Below are positions 49,713 through 63,016 of a stretch of 64,000 bases of DNA, piece by piece. Source of the stretch: Anarhynchus alexandrinus (Eukaryota; Chordata; Aves; Charadriiformes; Charadriidae); NCBI GenBank assembly GCA_008711295.1, contig VUYV01000102.1, forward strand, positions 2,134,622 to 2,198,621. The letters are read 5' to 3'. The notes under the pieces are model-generated. The model saw nothing but the letters and a program-made list of their open reading frames with translations, ran no database searches and was not told the origin of the DNA. The translations under genes and the position numbers were made by a program. Each line of letters starts with the position of its first letter. Within the stretch, counting starts at the first letter, position 1.

Positions 49713-52700
49713 GAGAGACACAGACAAAGAATATGGTGATGTGTGGACCTAAGGAGCATCAGGGAGAACCTGGAGGAGCAAAGATCATGGGAATAAACTC
49801 ATGGTATTGCAGGGAGATGTCTTTGTAAGTTGGAACAACCTGGATATGCTATAGAACTAAGGGCACTGTGACTGAGTTGGTGGGGGAAGAGTAAATATCA
49901 TAAATGGGGGTTGTGGGTGGTTGGGAAGGACAGCTGGAGGTCACAAAACAAATTCATATAAAACCACTGCTGACAGAACAATTTATCTTAAGTGCCTTAA
50001 TTTGATTTGAACACTCTGTAACAAACCAAGTTAGGGAAAAAAAAGGCTGAATTTACTATGATCAAAACAGATAATCACAAACTGAAATGTCATTCGGAAA
50101 ATAAAATTTTACAGATTTCTTTAGAAACCCAACACAAGACATAAAATTATGAGCTAAAAAATATGACAAGCTGTTTAAAGGTACAGTTCAATGAGTTGCA
50201 TTGAATCAAGCCTTCGCTAGGCTTGTACATTGTTAGGAAGAAAACATTTTCAATTTGTTTGTTGTGACAGCACACAAATGTTGCTTCTTTAAGCAGTATA
50301 TCTTTGTCTTCAAGGCACTGCTGTGTTTCTGAAATGCCTCACAAAGTTTGGAATTCATAAGCCAATGTAGTTTGAATGGTCATCAGCTTTTGAAATAATG
50401 GAAACTATAAGAGTTATGGATGAGTTTTCTTCCAAGATTATATTAGTATTAGAAGTAAAAATCAGTGTGCTAAGGTCACATTTATGGATGATAAAGATAT
50501 TAGAGGATATATGGAAGTCTTTCTCAAAACCAGAAATTATATGGTTCTTGCAAATCTTTACTAGAAAAGTTTATATGTGATATCTGGCATTTAAATTAAA
50601 AATATCAGATAACACAAAGAAAATTTGTGTTTGTTTTATTTTTAATTTATCACAGGCTTATGTTCCTTTATTAGCAATACCATTAATTCTTATAAATTGT
50701 GGCCCTACAAATTAAAATGAGGAATCATGCCTGTTCTTTGAAGAAGCACACAAATATGACTTCTGCTGTTACTCGGTGGATGGAAATTAATGCCTTGAAA
50801 AGAAGAAAACTGAAAATACCAAATGCTAACAGAAACACGGGAGATTTTTAGTAGTTTTACAAAATATTTTTTAAAAAGTCTTACTGAAAATCCCTTTAAA
50901 GAAGTGAGAACAAGTTAGAATTTCAATGAAAGTCAAGGGGTTTGCTTTTGCCACAGTATCACATTTTTACCTGCAAACCTCCCAGTGCTTTATTTCTTAA
51001 TTTGTAGTAAAAGTTGACCAACTATTTAAACACTTAGGATCAAATCAATCCCTACTGTGAATATGCTAACAGGAACTCACCCCAACATACACACATTTTT
51101 AAGAGGAATATAAATACAAGAGTTCTTGTACATCGTAAGCTGACTATAGTAATGCTTAAGTAATTTTTGAGGGAAAACTGTTCATTTTTTAACAACGCCA
51201 AGAATGGTTTGTTTGAAATAGTTCTGCTTTCTTAGCTTTTTTCCTTGGAAAAAGTCTTCCATTCAACATGACAGATCTATTAAACCCCAAATTAAATATT
51301 TGGTCCACATTTATCCCACAAGCTTTAGAGATATAATATGAAGAGTGAAGGGCTTTTACAGCTGGTTATTTCAGTCAACTAAGGTCTTAATTGCTCCCAG
51401 GAGGCAACTTTCTTTCCATCAACTTTAGGATAAGCCTAGAATGATTAGGATCTTAGCGTAGGATCCTCAGTTAAGTGCCCACAGTTAGCTGGAATGAATC
51501 CATAATTTTAGCTTTTTAATCCTCTACTTGAGATAAAAAGGGGAAAGGAAGGGAAGGGCAGGGAAGGGCAGGGAAGGGAAGGGAGAATAAATTACACATT
51601 TATTAGAAAGGGAAAATTGTCCTATCAAGCTTCAGTCTCCTCTGTAGCTGAGATATTCACCTTGGATATAATTTCCCTAGGTAAACGTGAAAGATGAGAA
51701 CTCAACTTTGCCATTTCCTACCTATGTTTTATCTAGAGTTGCAGTGAATCATTCTGGTTTTTAAAGTATACCTCTTCTACCTCACTGCTCCTTAGAGTTG
51801 CTGAGTGATTCTTCTAGGCAACGCAATGGACGAATACCATTCTTTCTGGGTTGCAGTAGCAACTGTAACTATGGCAAAGGGATTTGGATGCTTTTGTTGA
51901 CAGTTGAAATTCTATTCTTGTTCCACCTTTTCAATGTGCTGGCTCTTAACGAAACTATATGGTATCTGGAATACAGTTCTATCAATTCTTCCTTATAATG
52001 TTCAGTTTTTCCTTTATATAATTAAACATCTGCTAAAGCACTAGCAGGAACCAAGTTTTTCCATTTCAGAATTGCTTTAACTTATAGTGAGAAGGATGTT
52101 CTGCCAAGAAATGGAAAATCATTTCAGATCCACTGTATTCCTGATGTATCTGAATCTACAAATGTCATCTCCCAGGTGCATGTGTTTAAAGATTTTTTAA
52201 CTAATTTCAGAGGACTAATCAAGACATAAACCTAACAGGACAACCTTAGGATTAAGTGGGGTTCAAAAGTTTGAAAAGAAAACCCAAACAACTACAGAGA
52301 AATGATGAGTGTCTGCCATTTTAACAATCAATACTGTAGAAAAGCAAAGCATGTGTTCTAATTAAAACTGTCAAAATACAATAGGAAGTTTCAAATTCAG
52401 TTTAAACTGTTGCTTCATGAACCAGACCATTCTATGGCATGTTGTGACTGTTATTCAGGGCATCCAGAAGTCCAGAAAACTTATAAAATGGGAGAAGTAG
52501 ACTACCAGATAGATCAAAGTTTTCCCATGGTTTGGAATTACCTACCCTTCACACATACTTACATACATTCATTAATAACACTTAGAGCACTAGACCTGCA
52601 ATCAAAAGACAACTCTGTATTCCGTATGAATAGTATGGTTGGATTTCTTCTTAGTTTTAGGAAATCATCTCTCAGTGAGTCTGTTTGATTAGCAGTATAC

Positions 52701-53604
52701 AACTGGAAAGGAAGGCTGAATTACAGGATTATTTAATCTTATGTGTTCTTTCCCTGAACATAAAAAAATCATTTCTACTTTTGTAAACACTACCTCCTAT
52801 TGCTAAGAACAATGTAACCTGAAAAACATATTACAATATAATACAATGAAATAAATAGAAACAGTAATTTTTCTACATGATTTTCCTTAGCTGTCAGCAG
52901 AGTCACTACCACATAGGAAAATAAAAAAGAAATTAAAAAAACCAAAAAACTTTAAAATTTTAAATAAAAACAATTTGAGAATTGCAAGGTGATATCAGGT
53001 TTTTCTCCTCACCTCATGAGGCCGAGTGACACGCTCACTTTACACATTTTCATGATTTCATAATAGGGAGAGGCAAAACACAAGGAAAATAAATGACAGA
53101 CCATTATTATTAATTCTTCCTGAATCAACACGAAAATTCTGACAAATTTCATCAAAGACTACAGAGCTGAAATTTAAGACCAACAGATACAGAAGTTAAG
53201 ATCAAACGTTTTTTCCTGAGTGTCTTTCCTCATTAAAAAAAAAAACAAAACCGGTCCAGAATATTTAATAATTGCATATTATCCACTTTACATGTAATTG
53301 CTTGCTCATGCAGAGATGCTGCTTTTGAAGTGGATACCACAGTGTTATTTAATAGAACTCCATAGCAATTAGAAAATAAGCAATAGCAAATATTGCCATA
53401 CAGCTTCCTTCACCAAAATTCAATCCGAGTTTGGTCAGAGCAAATACAATTGATGTATAAAACTTTGCAATTTATAACATTTCTTTCATTCTCATCATGT
53501 ATTTTTCTTCTTGAGTTTACATTTGCAATTAAAGAAGCTCTGAATCTAACCAAGGATAAAAGTACAAGAAGAATTATACACAAAACCAAACAAAAACTTT
53601 ATCC
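49713..53604. other. AT-rich non-coding stretch, no gene seen
   Basis: No exon or transposon recognised. The G-rich minisatellite at 51541-51585 is the only structured item. Frames reach 92 codons (52410-52688) without any domain. Confidence 0.5.
51541..51585 (+). repeat. GGGAA/GGGCA minisatellite, strong G-quadruplex motif
   Basis: GGG triplets recur every 5 bp at 51551, 51556, 51561, 51566, 51571, 51576 and 51581, separated by AA or CA. The 10-bp unit GGGAAGGGCA is perfectly repeated at 51551-51570. Seven triplets with 2-base loops form an unusually regular quadruplex motif on the plus strand. Confidence 0.9.
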
Positions 53605-54503
53605 AGTGATTTGCCAATGATGCCAAGCTGTTTGGTGAGGTAAACACTCGGAAAGGGAGAGATGCCATCCAGAGGAACCTGTACAGGCTGGAGAGGTGGG
53701 TCCATGCCAACCTCATGCAGTTCAACAAGGCCAAATGCAAGGTCCTACATCTGGGTCGGGGCAATCCCAAGCACAAATACAGGCTGGGCGGGGAATGGCT
53801 GGAGAGCAGCCCTGAGGTGAAGGACCTGGGTGTGCTGATCGACGAGAAGCTCAACATGAGCCAGCAATGTGCCATCGCAGCCCAGAAGGCCAACCGCATC
53901 CTGGGCTACATCAAAAGAAGTGTGGCCAGCAGGGCAAGGGAGGTGATTCTGTCCCTCTACTCCACTCTCGTGAGACCCCACCTGGAGTACTGCGTCCAGC
54001 TCTGGAGTCCCCAACATACGAAAGACATGGACCTGCTGGAGCAGGTCCAGAGGAGGGCCACAAAGACCATCAGAGGGGTGGAGCACTTCTCCTATGAGGA
54101 GAGGCTGAGAGAGTTGGGGCTGTTCAGCCTGGAGAAGAGAAGGCTCCGGGGAGATCTTATTGCGGCCTTTCAGTACCTAAAAGGGGCCTACAGGGGAGCT
54201 GGGGAAGGACTTTTTACTAGGGCATGCAGTGATAGGATGAGGGGGAATGGCTTCAAACTGGAAGAGGGCAGGTTTAGATTAAACATTAGGAAGAAACTTT
54301 TCACTTTGATGGTGGTAAGGCACTGGAACAGGTTGCCCAGAGAGGTTGTTGAGTCCCCATCCCTGGAGGTGTTTAAGGCCAGGATGGATGGGGTCTTGGG
54401 CAACCTGGTCTAGTGGGAGGTGTCCCTGTCTATGGCAGGGGGGTTGGAATCTTCAAGATCCCTTCCAACCTAAACCATTCTATGATTCTATGACTCTATA
54501 ATT
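53605..54503 (+). mobile_element. CR1 LINE, 5'-truncated, open ORF2 C-terminus
   Basis: The copy begins inside ORF2 at RT motif C and runs through the end of ORF2, the 3' UTR and the tail CTATGATTCTATGACTCTAT, ending at about 54503. The 3' UTR has the CTGGTCTAGTGGGAGGTGTC block shared with the copies at 6961 and 56556. 5' truncation is the usual result of incomplete target-primed reverse transcription. It is in direct orientation with the larger CR1 at 40835-43674. Confidence 0.95.
53610..54413 (+). pseudogene. CR1 ORF2 C-terminal fragment, 267 codons without a stop
   Basis: A TGA at 53607-53609 precedes the frame, which then reads from FANDAKLFG to a stop at 54411-54413 with no interruption. 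The first ATG in frame is at about 53715 ([10 protein letters not shown]). Landmarks in order are [87 protein letters not shown], and [20 protein letters not shown]. Motif C is altered: the first Asp of ADD is Asn (FAND), so the catalytic pair is broken. The frame lacks the endonuclease and most of RT and has no promoter of its own, so it is not a functional gene. Its intactness suggests a fairly recent insertion. Confidence 0.9.
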
Positions 54504-56555
54504 TGCAGTCATTTTAAAATAAACTTTATTCTCTGTGTGTACAGTGTGATGACCAAAATAACTTTAGTTACTTCTCCATTCTTAATGTAAATATTTTTTA
54601 GGAGTTAAAATAAAGTGTTAAAATACAGCTTGTGCAAATTAAATTAACTAATATGGGAATATTCATGCAGGGTCTTTTGTAATTCGCTCAAATCTGTTGA
54701 AAAAAGTTTCATTCTTCTTTGTTCTTGTTAAATTTATTGTTTTTAAAACAAAGTTTTCGTTTTAATTAAATGACAATCACCTCTCAAATATCTGTCATTA
54801 ATTAAGAAAAGAAAAGTACTACATGGGAAAATTTCAAAGCTCATTTAGTATTCTTCACAAAAAAAGTTCTTTTCTCTGTGGGTAAAATTAATAAGCAACA
54901 CCTACTTATGTCCTGTTGTTAACGACAAAAGAATAATTTCAAAATATTTCCTCAAATACAGTCAATTGTTATACTATTATTCATATTTTTTTAATTTTGC
55001 TAGCCATGCACTCATTCAATTTCTTTTTACTTCACATTAACTGTCTTTAAAAACACTATGAATGTGCAAATTTGTTAATAAGTAATTTGTTTTTTAAATT
55101 TTTTTATAAGTAATTATATTGAGAAATTATCATGAACTTCAGTGTTTAGCTCCAAGCATTTTCCCTCCAATATTTTACAGTGAAGTGATAAAAAATAAAA
55201 AATACAATAAATAATTAATAAATACCAGATGCTGACATTATTCAATGCTGTAAGAATATGATAACATCAAGAGAAAAAAGAATGACTAGGATATAGGATA
55301 AATAGACATAGGATAAATAAGAATATATTAGAAGTCCAAACAGATATACATCTATTTTTTAAAACTTATATCTTGTTTTCAATAAATGATATAATATTTT
55401 ACATTTATATAGGCACTTATATATACACTTGAATGCGTGTACAAAAAAATCAATGCAAAGCTCTTTTTCGACTACCATAGACATACAATTTTATATGTAT
55501 GATCTACATAATCACATGGGCTTTTGTCCATTGATTCATTAATTTCAATGGATATAAGCTTCTATTGTCTATAAGGAAAAATAGATAAAATGGTGATAAT
55601 GCTGATTGCCAAGAATGTGATCAAGAAACTACTAGATTATACATGACATAAGGAATAGGTACAAGACACCTATTGTCTTGGTTTTAAGAAGGTTTTTGTT
55701 GTGTTGCAGGCGCTGAATTGTTCTGCTTGACTGAAACTGAAGAACTTTTGCTTATGCCTCGAAACAGAACTTCGGCACCAGAGGACTTTTGAGCCAATAA
55801 AGCTCTAAAGTTACTCTTTACTGTGCATAGAATTTTTACAGTTTGCAGGATGGAGGCCTTAATGGCATTTAATGAATAAGCAACAATATAACAACACAGG
55901 AATATTAAAGTAAAATTTTAATTGACCCTATGCTTGGTAATCTCCCTTTTTATACCGTTATTCTGTTTATGGTATGATGAATACTTCACTAAATTTAAAA
56001 CTTTATTTGTATAATTAGATTAGATCTGAAATTCAATGACTGGTTTCTCTTTAATGCTACTGTTTTATGTCAACAGATAGAATAAACCCTCTCATTTCTC
56101 CCTATATCATTTTGACTTTTGACATAAATTTATAGGTGACACCTCAATGATACAGATCCAAAAATATCTATGGCTCTGCTATTTTGTTAACAGCTAAATA
56201 TTATACGAATTATTACATTTTCAGCATTGCACAGTAAAAATTACATTATTTTACTAGAATAACAACAGTGGTAACACATACAGAATGGAAACAGGCAATG
56301 CAGAAGTTTTCTTAAAAATGCATGTCATAGTTTGCTTCAGAGATCAGTCTTGCATGAAGAGCTATTAAAAGAGATTTAATTTACTCTGATTTTACAGAAT
56401 AATTTCTGTAACTGAAAGAAGAGGGAGTTTTGCTGCTTTTTTGTTTTTAAAATACAGAGGACAACAATTATTGGGTTTTAATTAATGTTACTTCCAGATA
56501 CTTCTAAATTCAATCTTCATTAGCAATTATTCGCATGGATCACATTTTTAAATTT
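54504..56555. other. AT-rich non-coding stretch, no gene seen
   Basis: Very AT-rich with many short T and A runs. A somewhat GC-richer segment at 55674-55840 begins TGTCTTGG and contains CCAATAAAGC; it could be an LTR fragment but has no second end or target duplication. Confidence 0.5.
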
Positions 56556-56684
56556 CATAGAATCATAGAATCATAGAATGGTTTAGGTTGGAAAGGACCT
56601 TGAAGATCATCGAGTTCCAACCCCCCTGCCATAGGCAGGGACACCTCCCACTAGACCAGGTTGCCCAAGGCCACGTCCAAAGAG
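56556..56684 (-). mobile_element. CR1 LINE, very short 3' end
   Basis: The plus strand begins with three ATAGAATC-type tail units and continues as the reverse complement of the CR1 3' UTR, including CTCCCACTAGACCAGG. Similarity stops near 56684. The 129-bp copy contains no coding sequence beyond the last codons, and closely matches the copies at 6961 and 53605. Confidence 0.93.
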
Positions 56685-59600
56685 ACCAAAGAGTTTTATA
56701 TCAGCTGCCTGAAGTCATGACTCAGTCATACTTTTGTCCTGTCAACTGGCTTTTGCCATTATCACAAGTGGACAATATAGTGATATTAATGCTACAGTGT
56801 CTTTATGGTATTATTAGAAGGGGAACTGGTACATATGAACTTACTCCAATTATCTTTCCAGCTGCTTGTCAGTGTCACTTGTGTTAGGACAGCTGAGCCT
56901 CACATTAAATTCCAAGCTCTAATCAGATTATTATTTGGTGTTTTCCTTGTAATCAGCAATTGGCTCACTCATCACAAAATACTCTGTGAATTTGTTTATT
57001 CTTTCTTACTAACAATTATCTCCCTAGGTACATGTGTGTATAAATAAGGCATTCTAATGCTGCTCAAGTTTGTAAATTTGACTTAGGTAACATTCACATG
57101 ACATGAAAGTAGATAGCCAAGTTGATACAGCATATAATGTTTCCAGTTAAATCCACACGACATAATGAGAAAGAGACATGGCAGTGTTCCTAAAACTACT
57201 GTCTTTCTCTACAATCTGTTACTATAGTACCAGAATAACATTACAGCTGGTAGCCTTCAACCTCTGTGCCACACCTGCCAATGCACTTCTGGCTCAAAAC
57301 TCTGCAGAAAAATTTTAGATAACTTATTAATGTGTGCTTCATTAATTTTAGTGAATTGTTTATTAAAAACTGGAAGAAAATACAGAGGCAAGTATAATAA
57401 AAACAGAAATACTAGATGTAGCTAATCATAGATAGAATATGCAATATCATATGTAGTAAAAAATATTTTTCGATACAGAGATATTACCTTTTCCTGAAAT
57501 GAAAATATATATTTACACATATAAAAAACTTATAGGCATGTAGTTTTAGAGAGGTGATGCTAAATTCAACATATGTCTTAAAGAATTATATTTTTTGATA
57601 CTTTCAAAACCAAGAAATACAAATAAGTATTGGAAAGGCCAGATTTACAGCTCAGAATTCTGTCTAAACCACAGTACCTGCTTCATTCTATCTTTAGAGA
57701 ATAGTGTTCTACAGAGAATACAAAATTAGAAATTCAGCAGAAAAATGAGTAGCTCTTTGAGCAGCAGAACTAATGAAGTTTGGTTCTCTGTAGATTTATT
57801 TTGTGGATGATTGACATGGGTGCCTGAAAAAGTGTGAGATCTGACTGGAGGTTTACCAGTTTGGGAATATCTGTAGGTTTTCATTTTGCCTCTCCCTCAC
57901 ATATATATGAATATAAATGGAGGAACAGAGAAAACTTAGGAAATAACTTCACCAAGAACCTTGCACATCTCTATATTTTAATAATAATTGAGTGGAACTG
58001 TCTGGGGAGAGTAAGAAGGGTCATAATTTGGTTGCTTGCAGGTAACTTAGACAGTTTAACTTTAATTCTAGTACTTAGCACCTCCAGCCCAACTCAGGAT
58101 ATTTGTCTAAGTAGCAGCTCTTGTTCCTCAAGCAGTTGGTTCACTCCCTCTTTCCTCAGAGAAAGTCTCACATACGTCAGTCTCATCCACGCTGCATTAG
58201 TCCAAATCTCCTCCAGAAGCCGTGTGATGCCTTGGTGGCCCAAAGACAGGATTAATCATCATCATTATAGCTAGCACTTCTTTTTAATTGTGCTAAAATT
58301 AAATCCCTGTTGAAATGCTCTGAAAAAATATAGGTCTGTCACAGTCCACTGAGTTCTGTTTCTGTGAACATAGTGTTGCAGGTATGAGCTATGAAATCTT
58401 GGGAGACTGGCAATAGAATCAGAGATTTTCCTTAAAAAGGGTTATTCACAGTTTTAAAACTCTACTGAAGAACAGTGTCTGCACTACTAAGAATACTCTT
58501 GACCCCCTTTCAGCGGGTTATAGCAGAAGAATGACTAACCTGGTATAATAAATAATAAGAACTGTGACAAAGAAGAGAGAACTATTATTGACGTATACAA
58601 TATATTAGACTCTGTTAGGTTATATGTCTGTCATTTTATACACAGTACAGATATAAAGACAATAAGACTTTTCTCCAAAGAATGTAAGACTAGAATAGCT
58701 GGGTAGAACAAACAAGTAAATGGAAGAAACTGGACAGGGTAGATAAGGTTGTGAACAAAACCAACAAAAACAGTAGAATGTTTAACTACAGGCTAACTAT
58801 GTGATCACTACCTAATCAGTCAGCTCTGGGCAAGAGCTATACAAATAATGCATTTATCTGATTGAATGATCAAGTCACTGTTCTAAATTGACAACAATTT
58901 GACCAAAAACACCCAACACTTCATTCCACCCAAAATATTTAAATGAAACAAAATAAGAAATATTTCTTTCCATTTTTAAACCGTTCACTTTGATTTAGAT
59001 TAATTTCAAAATAAAATTACTACTTAAGACAAAAAAGATTGGAAGGAAGCATTAGGAATGTTTCTTTCCTCATTTCTTCTTTTACATCTCTTTTTTTTTT
59101 TCCTGAAAATGCTTCTTTTCTTTGACCTGAATCTGTGAACATTTACAGTCACTGCAACAGTGATTTTTTTCAGTAAATAGTATATATTTGGGAAGAGATG
59201 AGAGGGAGAATCACCAAGAAACGCACATGACCTGCTCAACTGCTATTAAATTATCAGAACTTTTTAAAGTAGGACTGGAAAGCTGAAAGGTGATGGCTGT
59301 ATTGAGTATTTCGTTGCAGTTTTCCTCAGATTAAAGGTTGAACTTGGTGTGAAAACATTTGTGGAAATGAAAAGATATTAGGGCAAACTGTTATAATTTG
59401 TAAATAAAAGCAGTAAAGTATTGATGTAATAAAATGACACGATAGATTTGGAAGACGATGATGATGATGATTGCTACTTTGTGTTTGTTACAGCAAAACT
59501 GGTGGAACCGGTCCAGATATTTATATAGGATTACGATACAAGGGCATTTAAGCATGAGCGGCCTAGGAAATCAATTAATCTATTTATATTTTTTAAGAAG

Positions 59601-62600
59601 AGCAAATAACTTCCTGGAGATATAACCGGAGAACCTGAAAGATACATTCTGAGTCAACAAATCCAGAGATCAAAATAAGGAAGAAGTTGCGTTGTTCAAC
59701 TTCTCCACAGATTTCTACTAAATTTTAAATCGGTAATCATACTATTTTTCACTCTCGTTAGCACTATAAGTGAAAAAAAAACTTTGTTCCAAGGAACTTA
59801 GGAACAGCAAATTCTTCACATTCTCCTGTTTCTTACAGGTAGTAATGAAGAGTACAAGCCTTTAGATGATGTCATTAGAAATGTAGTACAAATTGATGTA
59901 CGTACACTCAGAATTTTTAATATCAAATATTGGTTAATTAAAACATGACAAGTACTTGCGGCTTAGATACAATTGCATGTTATTTAAAACATTGTATTTC
60001 ATATTTTGTATTTATTGTGTCTCATAAATTTATTTTTTCCCCGTAAACAGTAATTAGAAATAAAGGAGCACAGTGAAGGAAATTCGGCTACATGTTACAG
60101 ACCAGCATGTCTTCTAATGTCATTTGGTACTCAATACACCGATACTGCAAAGAGTGACCTTTATCACAGGTCACATGGGAGTACAAAAAATTTCTTATGC
60201 AGAGGCAGTATTTTTACTAACTTAGAAAAGAAAAACATGGGATATGTGTTATTATAGTTGAGGTTCCTTTGTGTAAAGAACCCAGGAGTCATTAGGGTGG
60301 AACATAGGTTTAGGTAGAGCCACAGCTGGTCAAAGCAAAAGGTTAAAGCAGCATATGCAGATGAGAAATATAACACCTGTGAAATAAAAGCTTTGGATAA
60401 TCCCACATTTTCAGAAACTATTTCTTATTCTTCAATTTTTTTGGAAGAAAAGGATGGGAATATTGAGGATATATTAAGAATATCCAAGATAGAAATGTAT
60501 GCAGGCCATTCATCTTCAGCAACAAAAAGTTATCCAGTACTGCTATAATAGCAGATTTAAGGTGTAGTTTGCATTGGCTAAACCTTTCAGAAACCCTCAG
60601 ACAGTAAAATAGTACTAAAAATTTAAAAGTTGACAGTAAATTGCAGTTCCACGGATCAGTCTTGGATGGAGGCAGCTGGATGACACATTTCATCTCATCA
60701 GACTCTACCCACAGGGTATCCTAAAGAATCAACACACAGGTACAGAATTGTGCAAAAATATAAGATAGCAGGGAAATACACTAATCTTTTCTAAAATGTC
60801 AGTTCAAATCCATGGTGATTTTTTGCACACATTGCTTTTTCATCTGGCTTGCTTTGTTCTTCTGAGGAGTGTCTTAATTATTTTACAACTGTGAGGTGAA
60901 GGAATAACAGATGTTTTTGTTCAGTGGTAGAGAAGTAAAAGCAGTTTATAGACAGATTATTTAAAAGGTTAACAGAATTCCTTTTTCATCCTCCACGAAA
61001 AATACAGCAAGATCCGAAATAGAAGTATAATGCATGTTACAATATTCATTTTGTGGGAAAGCCTGAAATCCCAGGTCCCTTAATCATCTATCGAACATCT
61101 ACCTTGTGAATGAAAGAATATTAATAGAACTACTATTTGAATGTTGTTACATGATGATGAAGGGTCTAAAGATGAACAGAAATAAAAAGAAGCTGAAATG
61201 ATCTTTGTTAAAATGCAAATTATATTAAAATATTTGATCAACAATATGCTTCAATCTGCCCTCAAATACTTACTGTAGAGATTAGGATTTATTGGTCACC
61301 TTCTTACCTAGGAAATAAGTGACAAAAAAAAGATGATGAAGGAAAGCATCAAAGAAGTTAAAGCTTTGTAATGAAAATTGATATTGGCTAAAGGACTAGA
61401 AATAATAATTAAACCACAGAAAAATAATTCAACCGAAGAGGGAAAGCATAGATAGAGAAAAGCAAAATGAGCCAACAGGAATGAGCTACAGACAAATTTA
61501 AACAGCAGGATTTAAATAAAGGAATGGCATTTCAAGAAAACAGAAGCTTTTTACATTCTTGGCCTTTGGAGGGAGGGCAAGAACAAAAGGAAAGAACAGT
61601 ATGAATAACTTGTCAAAGAAAATCTTGGGGACCTCTTCAGAACAGTAACTCCTTGTCAAAGCATGAGTACCTGTGCAGCTGAACCACATTAAAATAAATA
61701 TAATTATACTTATCTGCTTGAAGAGTGTAAATAAATATAATTATGCTTGTCTTTTGTATGACTTTGAGAAGACAACCATATGAAGAACAAAGGAGAATAT
61801 GCATAAGAGATGCTGTAAAACGAGGAAGACTTCAAGAGTTTAGATTGTATGGAAGAATTAAAATATTACAACAAACTTCCTCCCAGCCCTGTGGCTATTG
61901 CAGATGTTTGGATGATTCCAACAATTCAAAATTGGATCATGTTTGCCTAATTATTATATATTTAGATTTTAAAAATAATACTGAGTTCTACCCTCCTCTA
62001 TGGCTTTGACAACAAATTTCAATAAAGAACAGAAAATGTACTTGAATTGATTTCTCAAATTCTCTAAAGAAACAAAAATGTATGAATCTTAACAAAAAAT
62101 AATTTCATCCTCTTTTTTACTGTAACTATGTGATTCAAGTGTATTAGCATTTTGCCACTTGAATTTCTTTTATTTTTATTTTTTATTTAAGGATTTACAT
62201 TTTAAACTTCCAGTATAACATCAGAGGACCATGAAACCAATTACATAACATAATAACCTAAGATCATGACTTAGAATAAAGCTTTCAGCTGCCAACTAAC
62301 AAAATTACCTTAGAGATTGCTGCTGAAGACAAAAAAAAAAAAGTATTCAAACATAAAAAACACAACAGCAACAGATGCATGAATAGATGCATCTCATTTT
62401 GTCACATATTTCTGTAGTTTTCTTTACGATGCAGGCCCCTTTTCTAAATGACATGTTACAAACTCAGCTAAACAAAATTGCAGTTCAGGACACAGGGCAA
62501 AGCAGGATTACCTGTTCTGTCACTAGCTTTTTACAGCTGCAAAGTATCTGATATTTTCATTCTCAGACAGGGAGTGATGAAAATGGGAATAAGGTATGAT

Positions 62601-62773
62601 GGACAGGGAAGGAAAAGGGTGTAGTTACAGTTTACCACAATTTACTCACTACAGTAACTTAAAAAAAAAAATAAATGGCTGACTTGAATCTAGTAAGAAG
62701 TTATCATTTCATGTGTACCAGTAATAGGTTTTTTTCTGGTTTTGGACTAAAGGAGAAAAACTGGAAGTCCAGG
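56685..62773. other. AT-rich non-coding stretch, no gene seen
   Basis: No gene or transposon recognised. The 146-codon frame at 57834-58274 begins with GTG, and its only late ATG leaves about 15 residues. A short GAT repeat is at 59456-59471, and a 37-bp doublet at about 61692-61750. The charged 88-codon frame at 61743-62009 is not recognised. Confidence 0.5.
61692..61750 (+). repeat. 37-bp direct doublet
   Basis: AAATAAATATAATTATACTT at 61692 recurs at 61729 with one change in the last part (GCTT), so the spacing is 37 bp. Confidence 0.75.
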
Positions 62774-63009
62774 TGTCCTGGTTTGAGCTACACAGAACTA
62801 ATTTCTAATACTTGGGAAGATTGCACTTTTAGAAGACTCTGGTGTCTGAATTTGTGAAAATATTTACTTTGCAGCCAGCTGTGGTGTGTGGGTTTCAAGG
62901 TCTCAGTGTTTTCGAGCATGCCAGGTGCAGAGATGAGGACGAGTGAGACAGGGGCACTTTACTCAAGCTGGCCAACAGGATTATTTCATATGATCAACGT
63001 CACATTCAC

Positions 63010-63016
63010 TATAAAT
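63010..63016 (+). promoter_or_regulatory. TATA box of LTR C
   Basis: TATAAAT lies about 240 bp into the LTR and 264 bp before its ATTAAA signal, the usual arrangement for U3-R. Activity is unknown. Confidence 0.5.

Noticed and set aside
53745..54086. 113-codon minus-strand frame
   Set aside because: Antisense shadow of the open CR1 ORF2 fragment.
55674..55840. Possible LTR fragment starting TGTCTTGG and containing CCAATAAAGC
   Set aside because: No matching 3' end or target duplication, and no similarity to the other LTRs beyond a few bases.
57834..58274. 146-codon plus-strand open frame, longest outside transposons apart from CR1 shadows
   Set aside because: It starts with GTG, its only late ATG leaves about 15 residues, and no domain or splice context is visible.
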